Assembly: GCF_918797505.1 (NCBI RefSeq)
Contig: NC_092796.1
Location: 33,304,098-33,368,097 of the forward strand
Reading direction: 5' to 3'
Length of the DNA: 64,000 nucleotides
DNA from: Bemisia tabaci
Lineage: Eukaryota > Arthropoda > Insecta > Hemiptera > Aleyrodidae
The stretch's first letter is position 1. The number at the start of each line of letters is the position of its first letter. The notes below the pieces were generated by a model. That model was not told where the DNA came from and did no database searches. It saw nothing but the letters and a program-made list of their open reading frames with translations. This document shows positions 63,181 to 64,000 of this stretch, piece after piece. The position numbers and the translations under genes were made by a program.

Positions 63181-64000
63181 TGATCCGTGGGAGGTTCGGT
63201 TTCAGTGGCGACTGGGGGTCGCAGAACGATCTATTGCCCTGAGTTAGAGGATTGATTTATAAGTACATGATTTGTATTTTTGCCATTCGACCCATGTAGG
63301 TAAATTATAAACACTGAAATCTTGTATAGGAGTTAATTTCCAGTCATCATCCCGTTGTGTTATTCGTTTGTCAAATTTCGAAGAGGAAACCACCTTAAGT
63401 GGTGCTTTACCATTGTGCGTACCTTGTCTGGAGGCTTATTTTGTTATGTTAAATTTTTCATGTACGCGAATGAAACATTTATCAAATTTAAATCGCTTGT
63501 TTTGAAAAGTATCCAACTTGGGGAACAAATTCAAGAAACGGGAATCCTGACGAAAATTTTCGGTAAATTGAAAATATTTTGGTACATGTGTCAAGTTTCC
63601 AAAAGTAGCCTTAAAAAATGAAACGCCTCGGTCTTTTGACAATGTGATAAAAACGTTTTGGAAGATTTTTTTAAAATATCTCTGGACATTTTCGGAGAAG
63701 ATAAAATACAAAATTTACGTTTTTCGTAATGAGACAGTGAAGTAATTTTTTTGAAGTTGAGTAATTTTCGAAGTAAGACTGTCATTCGCGAATGATTCTG
63801 GTATAATTTACTACAAAAAAATTAACAAAATTCTGATCATTTATAACTGTCTGAAGTAAATTTGAAAAAAAGCTCTTAACCCCCCCCCCCCCCCCCCAGT
63901 AATCAGTTCTGAGAATAAATATGAAAAATCTTAGAAGGTTAATTTCGCTCATTATGTACATATGAGATGATAATTCGAAACTTGTTTGAATCTCACAATA
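63181..64000. other. no gene seen
   Basis: AT-rich to the window end, with a poly-C run near 63880. The frame at 63355-63621 overlaps one on the other strand and encodes nothing recognisable. Confidence 0.5.

Noticed and set aside
1..64000. CRISPR array, tRNA or rRNA genes
   Set aside because: No regularly spaced identical short repeats with unique spacers, and no recognisable tRNA cloverleaf or conserved rRNA core was found by eye.

Overview
This window is nuclear DNA of an arthropod, almost certainly an insect. It has a T-box gene split into small exons by introns with GT/AG borders, very long repeat-filled introns, and a dense, nested population of DNA transposons, MITEs, Helitron ends and a Polinton/Maverick-like element. 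A sap-feeding hemipteran such as a whitefly is my best guess, but nothing in the sequence proves it.

Layout. Bases 1-16030 hold the 3' part of one plus-strand gene, the insect Tbx1/10 orthologue (Drosophila org-1). Four exons (148-264, 2674-2830, 3570-3722, 7010-7077) encode most of the T-box DNA-binding domain. Four more (11284-11447, 14042-14231, about 14464-14681, 15750-16030) encode a low-complexity C-terminal tail ending at a TAG at 16028-16030. The first part of the T-box and the N-terminus lie upstream of the window. The introns carry a 2.3-kb fold-back element (4487-6773), several MITE families, a possible non-LTR tail with 36-bp repeats, a Helitron 3' end, and a TIR element whose right end abuts the last exon.

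Bases 16031-28375 have no convincing gene. They hold palindromic MITEs, a perfect 78-bp palindrome, a Helitron 3' end, and a hAT-like element with an exact 8-bp target duplication (25191-25978) nested in a larger CAGGG-ended element. Bases 28376-38474 are one 10.1-kb Polinton-like element: AG...CT termini, ~0.96-kb terminal inverted repeats, a 6-bp target duplication (CCCGTC), a protein-primed type B DNA polymerase gene (frameshifted N-terminus, intact catalytic part), two small companion ORFs and a large GC-rich minisatellite. No integrase, packaging ATPase, protease or capsid gene is visible. It sits inside a copy of a second repeat family (called R1 here) that carries different coding-like inserts in different copies, including an Hsp70 fragment at 54.7-54.9 kb.

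Bases 39.8-40.75 kb form a GC-rich island with a 302-bp tandem duplication. Bases 41599-49994 are bounded by matching inverted ends and contain two near-identical ~960-bp inverted arms with exon-like pieces of an unrecognised protein. The remainder to 64000 is repeats: palindromic MITEs, Helitron 3' ends, more R1 copies, and a head-to-head MITE pair at 61953-62584.

Functionally there is one host developmental regulator (org-1) and one selfish-element replication cassette (PolB plus two small proteins). Almost everything else is mobile-element sequence.
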